From an uncultured Bacteroidales bacterium (GTDB lineage: Bacteria; Bacteroidota; Bacteroidia; Bacteroidales; FEN-979), in contig CAIMWF010000057.1 of NCBI GenBank assembly GCA_903845055.1, positions 1 through 64,000 on the forward strand: 64,000 nt of DNA, in the 5' to 3' direction. The notes below the pieces were generated by a model, which was not told where the DNA came from, ran no database searches, and saw only the letters and a list, made by a program, of their open reading frames with translations. The first letter of the stretch is position 1; each line of letters starts with the position of its first letter. Of this stretch, positions 63,346 through 64,000 are shown in pieces. Made by a program: the position numbers and the translations under genes.

Positions 63346-63380
63346 AATTTACGATTTTGGATTTACAATTTACGATTTCG
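63346..63380 (+). repeat. 7-bp array (5 units) after the T9SS stop
   Basis: AATTTAC, GATTTTG, GATTTAC, AATTTAC, GATTTCG, two bases after TGA. Inverted pair with 63421-63455. Confidence 0.9.
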
Positions 63381-63420
63381 TGATTTAATCGAGTTAACAG
63401 GACAACATTAAAGGTCTTTT

Positions 63421-63455
63421 AAATCGTAAATTCAAAATCGAAAATAGTAAATCGT
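63421..63455 (-). repeat. 7-bp array (5 units) directly after the citrate synthase stop
   Basis: On the plus strand AAATCGT, AAATTCA, AAATCGA, AAATAGT, AAATCGT, ending at the base before the TAG (63456-63458 on the minus strand). Confidence 0.95.
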
Positions 63456-64000
63456 CTACCTTTCTTCCAGCGGAATATAATTCCTCGCCGGTTCGACGGT
63501 CTTGTAGGCCGGGCGGATGATGCGCCGTCCGCTGATCATCTCTTCAAGGCGGTGGGCACACCAGCCGCTGATGCGCGAAATGGCGAACAGCGGGGTGTAG
63601 AGTTCCTTGGGTATCTTCAGGCATTCGTAAACGAACCCTGAGTAAAAATCGACGTTGGGGGAGATCAGTTTATCCTGGGTTCCCTTGAATTCGTAAAAGA
63701 TCTCCGGTCCGATGCGTTCAATGGATTCGTAAAGCGCCATTTCATCCTCGCGGCCCTTTTCGATTGAAAGCAACCGGGCCTTTTCCTTCAGAAGGATCGC
63801 GCGCGGGTCGGATACCGTGTACACGGCATGGCCGAAACCATAGATGAGCCCTGTTTTATCGTGGGCCTCCTTGCGGGTGATCTTACGGAGGTATTCGGCA
63901 ACTTCGTCGTCGTTTGCCCAGTTCTTTACATTGGCCTTGATGTTGTCCATCATCTCCATCACCTGCAGGTTGGCCCCGCCATGCAATGGTCCCTTCAGCG
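63456..64000 (-). CDS. gltA: citrate synthase, 3' part (gene continues beyond the window)
   Basis: The C-terminal 180 residues of a citrate/2-methylcitrate synthase. The frame runs on past the right edge: LKGPLHGGAN, with an active-site His, is read across 63973-64000. Further conserved residues: IYGFGHAVYTVSDPR, SPNVDFYSGFVYECLKIP (catalytic Asp region is NVDFYSG) and FAISRISGWCAHRLEEM. It condenses oxaloacetate and acetyl-CoA. The first 200 or so residues lie outside the window. Convergent with the T9SS gene across paired 7-bp arrays. Confidence 0.92.
   Translation of the reverse strand, partial: LKGPLHGGANLQVMEMMDNIKANVKNWANDDEVAEYLRKITRKEAHDKTGLIYGFGHAVYTVSDPRAILLKEKARLLSIEKGREDEMALYESIERIGPEIFYEFKGTQDKLISPNVDFYSGFVYECLKIPKELYTPLFAISRISGWCAHRLEEMISGRRIIRPAYKTVEPARNYIPLEER

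Overview
The window comes from a chromosome of the phylum Bacteroidota, most likely class Bacteroidia and probably an uncultured relative of the Bacteroidales. Evidence: several proteins with type IX secretion (T9SS) C-terminal sorting domains, a GldB-type gliding lipoprotein, families largely confined to the phylum (DUF2795, DUF3822, Bacteroidetes-type AMP nucleosidase, C10 peptidases), promoters of the TAnnTTTG -7 type, few Shine-Dalgarno sequences, and a tRNA without an encoded CCA. No rRNA, CRISPR array, prophage or intact insertion sequence was seen.

Layout. 1-4010: a leftward run of O-methyltransferase, LolD/MacB-type ATPase, heptose-7-phosphate kinase-like PfkB kinase and geranylgeranyl-reductase-like flavoprotein. 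4127-8632: UbiA-type prenyltransferase and a 1154-residue T9SS type B surface protein. 8653-9287: the relic of a T9SS type A tail next to a 473-bp inverted-repeat cassette holding one GxxExxY (PD-(D/E)XK fold) gene. 9292-18000: comM/yifB, gldB-like, a barrel protein with nadE, NifU-C protein, Mrp/ApbC, ATL protein, MerR regulator, M23 peptidase. 18021-30433: alaS, AlkD-like protein, GNAT, a barrel relic, aspartate aminotransferase, GTP-dependent PEP carboxykinase, cobalamin adenosyltransferase, DUF2795, rsmD, DUF3822, MgtC/DUF4010, a stand-alone HsdR-N domain. 30534-41797: AMP nucleosidase, holA, two tandem long-chain acyl-CoA ligases, an SDR, purL, trxB. 41869-54765: secreted proteins (two C10 peptidases, TonB-like, DsrE, a lipoprotein, TPR membrane protein, T9SS cargo) interrupted by tRNA-Pro(GGG) and an integrase-barrel chimera. 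54995-64000: endonuclease IV, a sulfotransferase/SDR/DUF1214 lipid-type cluster, an AAA_14/DUF4143 ATPase, another T9SS cargo and the 3' part of citrate synthase.

Most genes are housekeeping: NAD, purine and quinone metabolism, Fe-S assembly, tRNA charging, base-damage repair and anaplerosis. The secreted part depends on a T9SS encoded elsewhere.

The most unusual signal is not a gene. I count 21 short arrays of degenerate tandem repeats with a strict 7-bp or 8-bp period and several unrelated unit sequences. Five lie wholly inside conserved coding sequences (one in nadE, three in purL, one in an SDR). Nine overlap or directly follow a stop codon; two unrelated genes (purL and the DUF1214 gene) end in the same repeat-encoded residues QLKIKN. 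The GxxExxY cassette is bounded by a 46-bp inverted repeat that is itself built of roughly 9-bp units. I know of no description of this system in this phylum; the nearest known analogue is the heptameric STRR repeats of cyanobacteria.
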